Part shown: positions 55,455 through 64,000 of the stretch, piece by piece | Layout: every line of letters starts with the position of its first letter | Position numbering within the stretch: position 1 is the stretch's first letter | Source: an uncultured Porphyromonadaceae bacterium | GTDB lineage: Bacteria > Bacteroidota > Bacteroidia > Bacteroidales > Muribaculaceae | Reading direction: 5' to 3' | NCBI GenBank assembly: GCA_947175205.1 | Contig: CAMWLS010000001.1 | Location: forward strand, 55,838 to 119,837 | Length of the DNA stretch: 64,000 bases | Made by a program: the position numbers and the translations under genes | Notes under the pieces: generated by a model | Database searches by the model: none | What the model saw: only the letters and a program-made list of their open reading frames with translations | What the model was told of the DNA's origin: nothing

Positions 55455-58400
55455 TTGATTATTATTTTCTTAGATAAACCATCGTTAGATACAAGGATAT
55501 AGACACCCGGGCTGAGGGTGACAGTGTGGATGAATTGGTCACCGTCGGCCGTAAACGAATCCACAGCCAGGCCTTGAACATTAACGATATCAAATGACAT
55601 ACCTTTATATCCGATTACAGTGATTGTATGTCCGTCACTGCTGATTCGGCGCACTGAATCTTCAACTGAATCCACTCCGGTGGTACCTTCATTAACTTCT
55701 ATACCGACAGTATGATTTATCACCTTACCGTTTGACTCTATGGCAAGTCCCACTGTATGATTACCGACAGCTTTTGGTGTCAACGTAAGTTTATTGCCTT
55801 CGAGCGCTACTTCAACAGGCTGCTGACCGGCTTCATTGGCCATCATTCGAGGATCACTTATGAGCGAGTAGCGGATGTTTGCATCATTGTTATCGCGGTC
55901 AGTTGCATTGATGGTGATTTCAACAGGTTCATCGTCAAGTTTCAACTTGACATCATCTATAGCCTCTACTTCCGGATCGTAAGCATCAGGGAATATCGGC
56001 ATGGACTGGAACCAATAATAGGGTCTGAGTTCCACCGTAGCGTTGAATGTTCCATCCTCGGCATTGATGAAATGAGTCCAGTTGTAGCGATAATGTCCGG
56101 AAGCCTTTGATTCTGTTGTTCCGGCAATAATTTCACCGGTTCGGTCATCATAACGCACCGTTCCGTAAGCACCTTGTTTCAGGCCAGGAGTATGAGCGGG
56201 AAGTCCGGCTACCTTTGCTATGTGTCTGAACTCTTTGGTATCAACGTCATATCGCCAGTAGTCACCGTCACCACCATTGGCAATGCTGCTGCCGCCGGAG
56301 AAGAACAGTGAATTGACGGAGTGAGCGCCGGTGAACTGAGTCGTGCGCCAGGCACCCCAACCGCAAGTAACCACTCCACATTCTTCCGGAACATCCACTC
56401 GGTCTGATTCCTCGAGCGACAGATGGTCAATGGCTACAAACACGCTATGGCCATCCTCCTTGGTTGCATACCACACGCGGCCATCGGCTCCCTGGGTAAT
56501 ACCTTGTACATTCTTGTCAGCTATTGACTTGACAATCATATCGGAATCAATATCTACAATGTAAACACCGGCATCCTGTTTGATAGCAAATACATGATTA
56601 CCCGCAAGTACCATATCACCTATCTGACCGCTGTAAAGTGAGCCTGAGGGATCGGTATTCGGTTTGCCGTCATCTTCATCATCTATGAGTTCCTGACTTA
56701 CCTTTCCAAGAATTTCAAAATTTTCAATATCTATGACATAGATACCATTATTTGTACCCATGTAAATGCGGCCCGTACCGGCGCCACACAGCGCGCGACC
56801 GTCGGCACTTCTTGCTTCATCTTCAAGTTTGATTTCATCTATTGAACCGAGGCGCTGAAGCGTAGCTGCATCGGCAACCACGAGCCGACCTCCGCCGGGT
56901 AAAGGATCTCCACCGTCGGCAGCCTGTTTTGAACTTACAATCAGTTTGTCATTATAGATTAATCCATACTGCGATGTGCAACCGAACGACATGCCGGGAT
57001 TTTCACGCTCGTATGCCTGATAAGTTACACTATAATCAGGTGCAAACCAGTTAAGGCCACCGTTAGTGTGTCCGAACCATTCCTCATTGAGCATAATTGT
57101 ACCGGTGGTGTAATCAATCACACTTTCGCGTTCCTGTTCAACAACTTTCACGGGAATTTCCTTTGTAAAGCCTGAACCGTCGGTCGCAGTAACCGTCAGC
57201 TTACACTCACCCACGCGATGTCCGGAAAGCTCGTAAGGTGTCATGCGGGTATTATTCTCATCCCAAAGATTGACCTTATACATCGTAGCGATATAATTGC
57301 TCATGGCCGAACCGTTGTCCGATAATGATAAGGTAACATCAGCTATATCCGGATCAGCAGGCGTGAATATCGGGAACAAACCGGTCATTTCCTTTGGAGT
57401 CAAAGTCAGAACGCCATCTTCGCCGACAGCCTCGAAAGTGATGTCCTCTACAGGAACTTTCAAGGATGAAGTAAGCGAATAGCCGGCTGTAATGTCAGTG
57501 TTAAAAGCATAGGTAGCCGTAATGTCTGCATCACCGGCAGTTTTTGTGGTGGTGACTACACCCGTTGAAGCCACGGTTGCTGCACGTGTATTAGAACTTT
57601 TATACGTCATTTTTGTGTATGTAGCGTCAGCCGGTTCAATAACGAGTGTATTATCAACCGTATGGCTGAGTCGCGCATCAACTTCAGGCAGCTCGTAGCT
57701 CATGGATGTGATCGGACGCACCGGGTTTCGCAATACGATTTTAGCATTGTTCGAGAACACGTATTCTGCTTTAGTTGTACCCGGGGCAGTGTAAGAACCG
57801 CGAATCTGCACGCTTCCTTCGGTCGGTGCAAAGTTGCTGTAAGCTGTCACATGTCCCATCAGATTCTGTACATTCGTTGCAGAAATCATGGAAAAATCAG
57901 ACTTGATCCACGTAAATGCAGTATTGATTTTTCCTCCTTCGGGCAACTGGATAAACACAGGCAGCTCGAGATTTTTATCAGCAAGAGCATAGTCAATATA
58001 TGACGGCACAGTGAGAATCTGCTCCGAATCAAGCGCCGGTCTGAACAGGACGTATGGCAGTTCTACCGATGCCGTTTCCTTCGGTTGGTGTGAAAAAATC
58101 ATTACAGCATTCGGATTAAGCCATCTGCCTGAATTGACTTTATTGAAATCAGCGTCAATGGTACGCTTCACATAGCAGTTCCAGGTATCCGACACATCAA
58201 CATGATCATAAGCACTTGTAATCTTGCCGTCGTGGTCGGAATCATACGTGAGCAGCAGCTGACTGCCGGATTTGGAGAACGACATACGCGGATCAGCGTT
58301 GGCTATGTTGGTTATAACTGTCAGCAGGTCATCGTCCCAACCACCGCTCCAACGATAACCGTAAACAAGATTTTCAGGTCCGCGTCCGTCGTTAAACTGA

Positions 58401-59302
58401 AATATCACTGTAGCCGCCTTTTCACCTGAACCGACCCAGAATGTCACATCCGACTGATCTATGGGTTGAACAGCTTCAGCAGCCTCGTGCATTTCCTCAC
58501 CCCAGTCAGCCATATCGTAATTGAGGGTTTCAGCCAGTTCGCCACCCATATATCCGATACCGTCACCGTTGAATATGATATATTTCCACGCTTGCACACA
58601 GCCGTCAGTCAATACGGTGCTTGACATTCCCAGACCGGAATATCCCATATAGTCATAGTCGTTTGGCCCGTGCCAATACGACCAATAGCCGTCATACCAT
58701 CCTGACCGCCACCGATACTCCGGGGCTTCAAAGCCCTCTTCCAGTTGCCAGTAATCATAATCATAGGCCGGATAACCGTAGAAAAATGCATTGAGCGGAT
58801 GCTCGATAATGCCGGTTTCTTTTGCGCGGTTGATAGCGTCAATACACATATGTTCGGCCTCATAGCCCGGTGCGGTTTCCTGCCCCATGGAGATGTTGGG
58901 ATCGAAGAAGCCGAATGACACCTCGCCACCGATTGCCGCGCGGTCAAAATCGTAATGCAGGTAATCCAGTTCCTCCCGGTTTTGACTCACTCCAAAGGCG
59001 TTCAGGGTTGAGCCCATTGTGCCGGTGTACTGAATCATTGCAGTCAGAATACTGCTCTGTGATGCCACAGCGCGGATAAGATCCTCGCCTGTCTTTGTGC
59101 CGTTCCAACGGTAGCCCCATACCAGTGACTCCATTCCCTCGACATCCTGAAAGTCAATCACTAGAGCACACTTTTTTTCACCATTGGGATCTCCGGCCCA
59201 ATGTTGGATTTGATCCCAGTCAACCCAGTCAATATACTCGACTGCGCCAACTGTGAATGTCTGTACTACTAGAGCAAGACATAATAATAGAACTTTTTTC
59301 AT
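55451..59302 (-). CDS. Giant multidomain surface protein of the B12 operon
   Basis: A 1283-residue exported protein (signal peptide about 1-20). Residues 45-70 (VIDFQDVEGMESLVWGYRWNG) and 297-320 (IFQFNDGRGPENLVYGYRWSG) reveal two copies of one domain; Ig-like/BIG-type segments lie at about 530-725 (SSNTRAATVASTGVVTT); a DUF5074-like propeller spans about 728-1130 (IMLNEEWFGHTNGGLNWFA; GMSFGCTSQYGLIYNDKLIV); a cadherin-like module follows (DVKLKLDDEPVEITINATD) and a T9SS-type tail ends LSPGVYILVSNDGLSKKIIIK-like. It overlaps both neighbouring genes by 4 nt. The duplicated domain may be a cobamide-binding unit like BtuH, but that is inference. Confidence 0.8.
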   Translation of the reverse strand: MKKVLLLCLALVVQTFTVGAVEYIDWVDWDQIQHWAGDPNGEKKCALVIDFQDVEGMESLVWGYRWNGTKTGEDLIRAVASQSSILTAMIQYTGTMGSTLNAFGVSQNREELDYLHYDFDRAAIGGEVSFGFFDPNISMGQETAPGYEAEHMCIDAINRAKETGIIEHPLNAFFYGYPAYDYDYWQLEEGFEAPEYRWRSGWYDGYWSYWHGPNDYDYMGYSGLGMSSTVLTDGCVQAWKYIIFNGDGIGYMGGELAETLNYDMADWGEEMHEAAEAVQPIDQSDVTFWVGSGEKAATVIFQFNDGRGPENLVYGYRWSGGWDDDLLTVITNIANADPRMSFSKSGSQLLLTYDSDHDGKITSAYDHVDVSDTWNCYVKRTIDADFNKVNSGRWLNPNAVMIFSHQPKETASVELPYVLFRPALDSEQILTVPSYIDYALADKNLELPVFIQLPEGGKINTAFTWIKSDFSMISATNVQNLMGHVTAYSNFAPTEGSVQIRGSYTAPGTTKAEYVFSNNAKIVLRNPVRPITSMSYELPEVDARLSHTVDNTLVIEPADATYTKMTYKSSNTRAATVASTGVVTTTKTAGDADITATYAFNTDITAGYSLTSSLKVPVEDITFEAVGEDGVLTLTPKEMTGLFPIFTPADPDIADVTLSLSDNGSAMSNYIATMYKVNLWDENNTRMTPYELSGHRVGECKLTVTATDGSGFTKEIPVKVVEQERESVIDYTTGTIMLNEEWFGHTNGGLNWFAPDYSVTYQAYERENPGMSFGCTSQYGLIYNDKLIVSSKQAADGGDPLPGGGRLVVADAATLQRLGSIDEIKLEDEARSADGRALCGAGTGRIYMGTNNGIYVIDIENFEILGKVSQELIDDEDDGKPNTDPSGSLYSGQIGDMVLAGNHVFAIKQDAGVYIVDIDSDMIVKSIADKNVQGITQGADGRVWYATKEDGHSVFVAIDHLSLEESDRVDVPEECGVVTCGWGAWRTTQFTGAHSVNSLFFSGGSSIANGGDGDYWRYDVDTKEFRHIAKVAGLPAHTPGLKQGAYGTVRYDDRTGEIIAGTTESKASGHYRYNWTHFINAEDGTFNATVELRPYYWFQSMPIFPDAYDPEVEAIDDVKLKLDDEPVEITINATDRDNNDANIRYSLISDPRMMANEAGQQPVEVALEGNKLTLTPKAVGNHTVGLAIESNGKVINHTVGIEVNEGTTGVDSVEDSVRRISSDGHTITVIGYKGMSFDIVNVQGLAVDSFTADGDQFIHTVTLSPGVYILVSNDGLSKKIIIK

Positions 59303-60543
59303 TTGTTGTGATTTTTGTATTTGGTTAATGATTTGTTATTCAACGGATCAGGCAATGGAATGCCGGGCAGTGCAATGTGCAGGTCCTGAGCGCGTGCAAT
59401 CTCGGTGGATGTTTCGCCGAGCCATCCACAATACTGATTCAGACCGGTATAAACCCTTACGAAGTCAATTCCGGGCAGATGAACCGGAGTGCCGTCAGAG
59501 TCAACTGCCATGGAAATATCAAAAGAGTTCAAGTCGGCATAGTCGTTAGGATGATTGTCCACGTAGCCGTAATCGTAGGCATATAGGACATAATAACGCC
59601 CCGTGCCGCTGAGATCTATGCCGTTAGGCGCCAGTCGTGACCCGGTAAAGGTCAGTTCGTTTTCATCGGTCCACTTTGGGAAATACTCCTGAGAGTGGAA
59701 TATATTCTTTGCGATGTATCCGTTCATTCCTTCCGAATCAGTCCATGGAATGTATGTTATATCATCAAGATAGCCGGTATCATCCTCTTCCGGAATATGT
59801 CCGGGTATGGGTCGGCGGTAAGTTATCCGGTAATTATGAAGAGTTTCGGGCTTATAGTATTCACTGCCGGCCAGTTCATACCAATCGTCATCCGGAACAC
59901 CGTTACAGTTTGCATCGTAACTGACCATAACTATTCCGGGTTCGGCTGAGCCTCCCCTGGCTTCAGGATTTGTAAGCTCGTAAAATGCGTTACCCCATAT
60001 TCTGAAATCACTCTCACCGGCCACATTCATCACCGTGTGGTCAAATCCGAATGTGACATATCCGCCGTAACCGCCGAGTGTTATCATTATATCATTCGTC
60101 CCCGATATTGATTCCTCGGCTTTCCGGAGAATATCGGCATAAGTATCACCCTCTTCATACCGTGGCATTTCATTGACAAACTGTCCCGGTGCCGGACAAT
60201 ATTCATATACCCGTGAGATATAAGGTGAATACTCCACCTCTTCGTGAAGCACGTTTATGGTAAATTCAAAATGATAGGGCGTGTCATCATCAATTATATC
60301 AAACGTCAGGTTGTAGATGCCTTCATCCTGCGCTATAAAAATATAACTGCGGTCAGCCGACACTTTCACTCCATTAACTGTCCAGAGATATTCTTCACCC
60401 GTCAGCGCAGACTCCAGCGGCAATTTTGACATACGCGGTATATAGTACGTATCGTCAATGCCAAGATTCACCATAGGAATTTCGGAAGTGCAACCGATCA
60501 GTGACATCAGGCCGGTGATATATATCAAAAGCTTCTTATTCAT
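59299..60543 (-). CDS. PKD-type surface lipoprotein of the B12 operon
   Basis: A 414-residue predicted lipoprotein: MNKKLLIYITGLMSLIGC gives a lipobox (LIGC, acylated Cys about 18). A PKD/Ig-like domain follows (about 35-110; LTGEEYLWTVNGVKVSADRSY) and then a conserved domain with YDANCNGVPDDDWYELAGSEY, a Ca-binding-like Asp-rich loop, and GNGIDLSGTGRYYVLYAYDYG-type sequence ending in PLPDPLNNKSL. Proteins of this kind, named cell surface protein, commonly sit after BtuG in Bacteroidetes B12 loci. It overlaps btuG by 8 nt and the 1283-residue gene by 4 nt. A role in cobamide capture is inferred from context. Confidence 0.8.
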   Translation of the reverse strand: MNKKLLIYITGLMSLIGCTSEIPMVNLGIDDTYYIPRMSKLPLESALTGEEYLWTVNGVKVSADRSYIFIAQDEGIYNLTFDIIDDDTPYHFEFTINVLHEEVEYSPYISRVYEYCPAPGQFVNEMPRYEEGDTYADILRKAEESISGTNDIMITLGGYGGYVTFGFDHTVMNVAGESDFRIWGNAFYELTNPEARGGSAEPGIVMVSYDANCNGVPDDDWYELAGSEYYKPETLHNYRITYRRPIPGHIPEEDDTGYLDDITYIPWTDSEGMNGYIAKNIFHSQEYFPKWTDENELTFTGSRLAPNGIDLSGTGRYYVLYAYDYGYVDNHPNDYADLNSFDISMAVDSDGTPVHLPGIDFVRVYTGLNQYCGWLGETSTEIARAQDLHIALPGIPLPDPLNNKSLTKYKNHNK

Positions 60544-61690
60544 TTTTCAAGAATGTTATATGTGCCGGAATATCACCTGTACGCACACTCCATTTTTTCT
60601 TTCCGTCAGGCCGGAAACAATAAAGTGTTCCCGATGATACATAGTTCTTTGCATCTGTCACGAATATGTCGCCGGTTTCAGGATGAATTGCAATCCCGTA
60701 AGGAATCGTTATATCTTTTTCAGTCCCGTCGGTAATGAAATTATCTGAAATCTTTTCCTTGGTGCGGACATCAATTATCCCGTAAGTGATTGTGTTGGTA
60801 GCGCTGTAATTATTCCACTCCGTCGCGTAATAATACATATAATCACCGAAGAAAGCCATATTGGAACATGCCACCGGAATTGTATCTGTTACCACCATTT
60901 GATTGAATCCCGGTTTCTTCTGCATTACATACAGCCGGGAAGGACGGCTCTGATAATCACCGCGAGATGTCACCCACAGTTTATTATACCGGTCTTTCTT
61001 CAGACGATGGAGATTAATTCCCACCGGAATCTGCTGAACCTGCTTGAAATCCACCATCTGAATGACTGAAACAGTGTTGTCATAATTCGGGGCACGGTAA
61101 CCGCCTGAGTTGGCTACATACATATAGTCATCCACAATCTCCATTTCTTCAGGCTGATAGCCTACCGAAACTTTTCGCGTAACGGCCAAGGAAAGTGTGT
61201 CAACCTCATAAACTGCCCCCTTTGGGGCATTGGGATCAATCAGTACCGGTCCCACATAAGAACTTACGTATGCCTTTCCGCGATGAAATCTGATGTATCG
61301 GCAATTAGGAATATCAATCTGTCCATGCCTGATACCGGAATGAGCATCAAGCACCTCCACTTTATGCGAGCAGTTGACCACCACATACAGCTTGCTACCA
61401 TAGATTCCGATGTCATTTCCCACATCACCAAGTTCCTTTATCACATTAGGATTTCGTTCGGCGTAAAAGTTGCGTGAATAGAGTCCGGTATGATAGTCAT
61501 AATAATCCAGCGTACATTTGTTGGATCCCATATTCCCTTCGTTAACCAGATAAAATCCTCGCAGGGAGCCGTCAAGTTTTTCATCACCTATAATATCATA
61601 CTCCGTGGGCACCACAAGTTCGTCCTCACGACAACTTGTGGCGACCATCAAGAGCGGCAGAAAATATAAGAAAAATTGTTTTGTTGTCAT
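60536..61690 (-). CDS. btuG: BtuG-like surface cobalamin-binding lipoprotein
   Basis: BtuG is a surface-exposed beta-propeller lipoprotein that binds B12 very tightly and passes it to BtuB. The 384 residues start with a lipoprotein signal (FLPLLMVATSC, Cys about 20), then a YncE-like propeller: GSLRGFYLVNEGNMGSNKCTL, DVGNDIGIYGSKLYVVVN, HRGKAYVSSYVGPVLIDP, VGYQPEEMEIVDDYMYVANSG, and IPYGIAIHPETGDIFVTDAKN. Gene order (directly after btuB, 4-nt overlap) and the cobalamin riboswitch upstream support the assignment. No T9SS tail is present, consistent with lipid anchoring instead. Confidence 0.88.
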   Translation of the reverse strand: MTTKQFFLYFLPLLMVATSCREDELVVPTEYDIIGDEKLDGSLRGFYLVNEGNMGSNKCTLDYYDYHTGLYSRNFYAERNPNVIKELGDVGNDIGIYGSKLYVVVNCSHKVEVLDAHSGIRHGQIDIPNCRYIRFHRGKAYVSSYVGPVLIDPNAPKGAVYEVDTLSLAVTRKVSVGYQPEEMEIVDDYMYVANSGGYRAPNYDNTVSVIQMVDFKQVQQIPVGINLHRLKKDRYNKLWVTSRGDYQSRPSRLYVMQKKPGFNQMVVTDTIPVACSNMAFFGDYMYYYATEWNNYSATNTITYGIIDVRTKEKISDNFITDGTEKDITIPYGIAIHPETGDIFVTDAKNYVSSGTLYCFRPDGKKKWSVRTGDIPAHITFLKNE

Positions 61691-63678
61691 ATTTCTACAG
61701 TAAGAGTAAATCTGTAATTACGTTTCGGCATCGGATAGTTGAGAATTACATCATAATCTTGACTAAGGAGATTGTTTATTTCAATAAGACCGCGAAGACT
61801 AACTCGCCCCAACATAAAATCCTTACTCAAGGAGACATCGGATGTGTACCATGGTTGGGTATAGTTATACCTGATATTCTCCTGTTGATTGTATCGTTCT
61901 CCAACATATATCCAAGAGTAATTGAGACCCCAACCTTTCCACTGAGCATTTACAACTGCTGCTCCGGAATGGCGAGGTATATACGGAATCTGATCTCGGT
62001 AGTAATTATCAGACGGATTAGTTATATCTATTGCCCGTTGAAAAGTATATTGAGCGCGAACTGTAAGATATATATCACGATATGGATTTAGTGTCAAAAG
62101 TCCTGTAACATCTATTCCTTGAATATCTACGAGCCCAAGGTTAAGCATTGTCCATCTGAACTGTTGACCTTTGGGGTACGCGACAATCTTATCCTTAACT
62201 CTATTATAATAAATATCAGTGCTTAAGCGAGCGGCGGAAATAAATGTGTAAGAATTATGGTCGTAAAGTAAACCGATGTTATATTGTGTTACTCTTTCCG
62301 GTGAAAGTTGAGAATTGCCCATATCTGCATAATACAGGTCATTAAATGTAGGCATTCGGAACGATTGCTTAAAGAAAACTCTGATTGAGAAATCTTTTTT
62401 ATGAAAAGGGTATGTATTTAAGAATATGGCGGGAGAAAAAACATGTTTATCATCCGGTGCCTTTTGACCTCTTATCTTATCGTGAATAAATGTGCCAAGA
62501 GCGCTTGCTTGAATTTTAATACGATTAAAGTTCAACGCTGTAGCAGCAGATAAAAATTGCGATATCCGATCAGGCTTAACAAATCCATACACATCTGCAT
62601 CAAGAGTGTTCCACATAAAATCATAGCTTGCTGACACACTACAAAAATTTGTTACCTCGTACTCATTTGCAGAAGAAAAATAAACCTCCTTTTGCTTATA
62701 TAGATTGTCAATTTTTACCTGCTTGTCATCGTTGTTGACGTAGTGAGTGCGATAAAACGCATATTTGATATTATTTAAGGTTGTGAATTTCCCAAAAAAT
62801 CCAGTATACCGACCTTGTGCAAATGAGTTGGTATCCCATATACGTTCCCCCCTTCGCCATACATTGTTGACAATTGCTCCCGGGACTCCTCTCTCCGAAT
62901 TGTAATTATAAACTTTGAAATTCCAAGAACCGGAGTTCAGTATGCCATGAGTGTTCAACTCAATTCGGGTGGCATTTATATCCCCGTTCTGTCTAACCGC
63001 AGTAGTATCATATGCAAGTTCTCCCGCGGGATTAACTCTACGATAACGGAATTTATATTTACCACTTGAATTAATCCACTCTGCACTTAAAGACGTAGAA
63101 ATCCTCTCGCTAAGTTTCAGTTCAATAAGAGCAGAAGGATTTAATAAATCAAAGGAGCCGGTACGAACTGTGGCTCTTGCATGGTAGTTTTCCCCATCAT
63201 TGAACACAGGAGTCCGAGTCCTCATATATATGGTGCCTGCAGAGCCAAAATCTTTAGCAGGTTGCAATATTTCGCTTTTCTGACCATTGTAGAGTGATAA
63301 AGCTTCAATATTATCCAGCGAGAATTGACCTAAATCTATTTGACCGTTCTGTGCATTTCCGAGTTCCACCCCATCATAAACCACACCCGTATGGTTTGTC
63401 CCCATAGACCGAATATTGACGGTTTTGATTCCGCCAACGCCACCGTAATCTTTTACTTGGACACCCGAAAAATAACGTAAGGCATCCGCAACACTATTAC
63501 TGTTTAATCTATGTAGCTCTTCACCCGACAGTGTCTGAGCCGGTATAATGTCTTCATTAAGTTTACGTGCGGTTACCACTACTTCCTTTAATTGATAAGA
63601 AAGGGAGTCAAGCGGTACGTCCGCAAATGCCTCAAAAGGGATGATATTAAGAATCACCAATGAGAATAGATATTTCAT
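61687..63678 (-). CDS. btuB: TonB-dependent cobalamin receptor BtuB
   Basis: The outer-membrane channel that imports corrinoids using TonB energy. The 663-residue protein has a signal peptide (MKYLFSLVILNIIPFEAFA), a TonB-box-like LKEVVVTARK at about 30-39, a plug domain (LSGEELHRLNSNSVADALR; VNIRSMGTNHTGVVYDGVEL) and a 22-strand-type barrel ending FTLTVEI. It lacks the N-terminal carboxypeptidase-like extension of SusC proteins, as expected for BtuB. It is the first gene of a five-gene operon under a cobalamin riboswitch. The specificity for particular cobamides cannot be read from sequence. Confidence 0.93.
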   Translation of the reverse strand: MKYLFSLVILNIIPFEAFADVPLDSLSYQLKEVVVTARKLNEDIIPAQTLSGEELHRLNSNSVADALRYFSGVQVKDYGGVGGIKTVNIRSMGTNHTGVVYDGVELGNAQNGQIDLGQFSLDNIEALSLYNGQKSEILQPAKDFGSAGTIYMRTRTPVFNDGENYHARATVRTGSFDLLNPSALIELKLSERISTSLSAEWINSSGKYKFRYRRVNPAGELAYDTTAVRQNGDINATRIELNTHGILNSGSWNFKVYNYNSERGVPGAIVNNVWRRGERIWDTNSFAQGRYTGFFGKFTTLNNIKYAFYRTHYVNNDDKQVKIDNLYKQKEVYFSSANEYEVTNFCSVSASYDFMWNTLDADVYGFVKPDRISQFLSAATALNFNRIKIQASALGTFIHDKIRGQKAPDDKHVFSPAIFLNTYPFHKKDFSIRVFFKQSFRMPTFNDLYYADMGNSQLSPERVTQYNIGLLYDHNSYTFISAARLSTDIYYNRVKDKIVAYPKGQQFRWTMLNLGLVDIQGIDVTGLLTLNPYRDIYLTVRAQYTFQRAIDITNPSDNYYRDQIPYIPRHSGAAVVNAQWKGWGLNYSWIYVGERYNQQENIRYNYTQPWYTSDVSLSKDFMLGRVSLRGLIEINNLLSQDYDVILNYPMPKRNYRFTLTVEI

Positions 63679-63713
63679 TCTTCCAGTTAGAAGGTTAATA
63701 CTCAGAAAATAAA

Positions 63714-63752
63714 TTCCCGTCTGCGTACTAACAGAATGTACACAGACGGGAA
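63714..63752 (-). terminator. Leader terminator between riboswitch and btuB
   Basis: A 10-bp stem TTCCCGTCTG/CAGACGGGAA extends after one mismatch with GTAC/GTAC and a 9-nt loop; on the minus strand it is followed by TTTATTTTC. It ends 36 nt before the btuB start codon and downstream of the cobalamin aptamer, which suits a transcription-termination expression platform. Confidence 0.75.
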
Positions 63753-63775
63753 AATATATTAACTTCTAACGAGCG

Positions 63776-63841
63776 TCAAACGACGTTATGCTCTAATACC
63801 AGAACTTTATAAGCTGCCCATAATCCCGCAGGCACATTCAT
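63776..63841 (-). CDS. Possible 21-residue leader peptide in the B12 leader
   Basis: An ATG a few nucleotides after the 3' end of the aptamer opens a 21-codon frame (MNVPAGLWAAYKVLVLEHNV and one more Val) that stops 24 nt before the terminator hairpin. There is no known precedent I can cite for a leader peptide here; it could be chance in an A/T-balanced leader. Confidence 0.25.
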   Translation of the reverse strand: MNVPAGLWAAYKVLVLEHNVV

Positions 63842-63847
63842 GTTTAC

Positions 63848-64000
63848 GGCAAAGGCAGGTCTTCTGACTTATCCCAATCTATTACGCCTTCTCAAGACTA
63901 AACAGTCTCAATGACTTAGTGCAATAGACTTTGGTATAGGATTCACAGCAGCGGGTACTGTCCCGGATTCTCACCGGATTCCCTTTTAAATCTCCTGAAT
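63848..64000 (-). ncRNA. Cobalamin riboswitch, probably cut at window end
   Basis: Read on the minus strand, the segment contains the conserved aptamer elements GGGAATCCGGTGAGAATCC, GGGACAGTACCCGCTGCTGTGA and, at its 3' end, the B12-box AGTCAGAAGACCTGCC. This is the AdoCbl/B12-sensing RNA that lowers expression of B12 uptake genes when cobalamin is abundant. The 5' strand of the closing helix P1 is expected beyond position 64000. It controls the five-gene operon downstream, through the hairpin at 63714-63752. Confidence 0.93.

Overview
This 64-kb window is a chromosomal segment of a member of the Bacteroidales. The family Muribaculaceae or a near relative is my best guess, from overall impression of the proteins rather than a computed placement. 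Support for Bacteroidales comes from the TAnnTTTG-type -7 promoter elements (for example at 9818-9825, 18122-18129 and 33821-33828), the fused FeoA-FeoB iron transporter, type III glutamine synthetase, the ~630-residue PurF, DUF5686 and DUF4136 proteins, and a BtuB/BtuG-type vitamin B12 locus. Most of the window is ordinary core genome; accessory character appears only at about 48.3-48.8 kb and 51.8-54.0 kb.

Layout. 1-1.4 kb: end of uridine kinase and lptB. 1.5-9.7 kb (minus strand): secreted alpha-amylase, acyltransferase, PIF1-like helicase with TPRs, FadL-type outer-membrane protein, a low-complexity exported protein and an HdeD-type membrane protein. 9.8-13.7 kb: mutS2, cysM and a 33-codon small gene. 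13.8-17.1 kb (minus): MalS-like GH13 protein with altered catalytic motifs, LuxR-type regulator, rubrerythrin. 17.3-23.3 kb: YczE/YitT-type membrane protein, rsfS, ftsH, feoAB. 23.3-33.7 kb (minus): sigma factor with a membrane partner, phosphoesterase/beta-propeller protein, rmuC, purT, 5-formyl-THF cyclo-ligase, CtpA-type protease, dCMP deaminase-type enzyme, LolC/FtsX-type permease, DUF4136 lipoprotein. 33.8-39.0 kb: ftsE, lysC, lysA, ABC-F ATPase, Dabb protein. 39.2-48.2 kb: purF, glnN, DUF5686 outer-membrane protein, CYTH protein (the only plus-strand gene here) and rlmD. 48.2-51.7 kb: a candidate inverted-repeat element, then ppdK.

51.8-54.0 kb is the most unusual part. A tyrosine-recombinase-like gene with non-canonical catalytic boxes is preceded by a cluster of GTGTACA repeats and followed by about 520 bp without a convincing gene but packed with short perfect or near-perfect palindromes. 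I see no tRNA, no cargo genes and no conjugation genes beside it, so it looks like a solitary integrase module or a remnant.

54.0-64.0 kb is a vitamin B12 capture operon on the minus strand. It starts with a cobalamin riboswitch (cut by the window end), a possible 21-codon leader ORF and a terminator hairpin, followed by btuB, a btuG-like lipoprotein, a PKD-type surface lipoprotein, a 1283-residue multidomain protein and a second beta-propeller protein. All five genes overlap by 4-8 nt. The last two proteins end in tails resembling type IX secretion sorting signals, and the 1283-residue protein contains a propeller similar to the one encoded just downstream. The likely logic is low-B12 induction of surface proteins that capture cobamides and hand them to the TonB-dependent channel.
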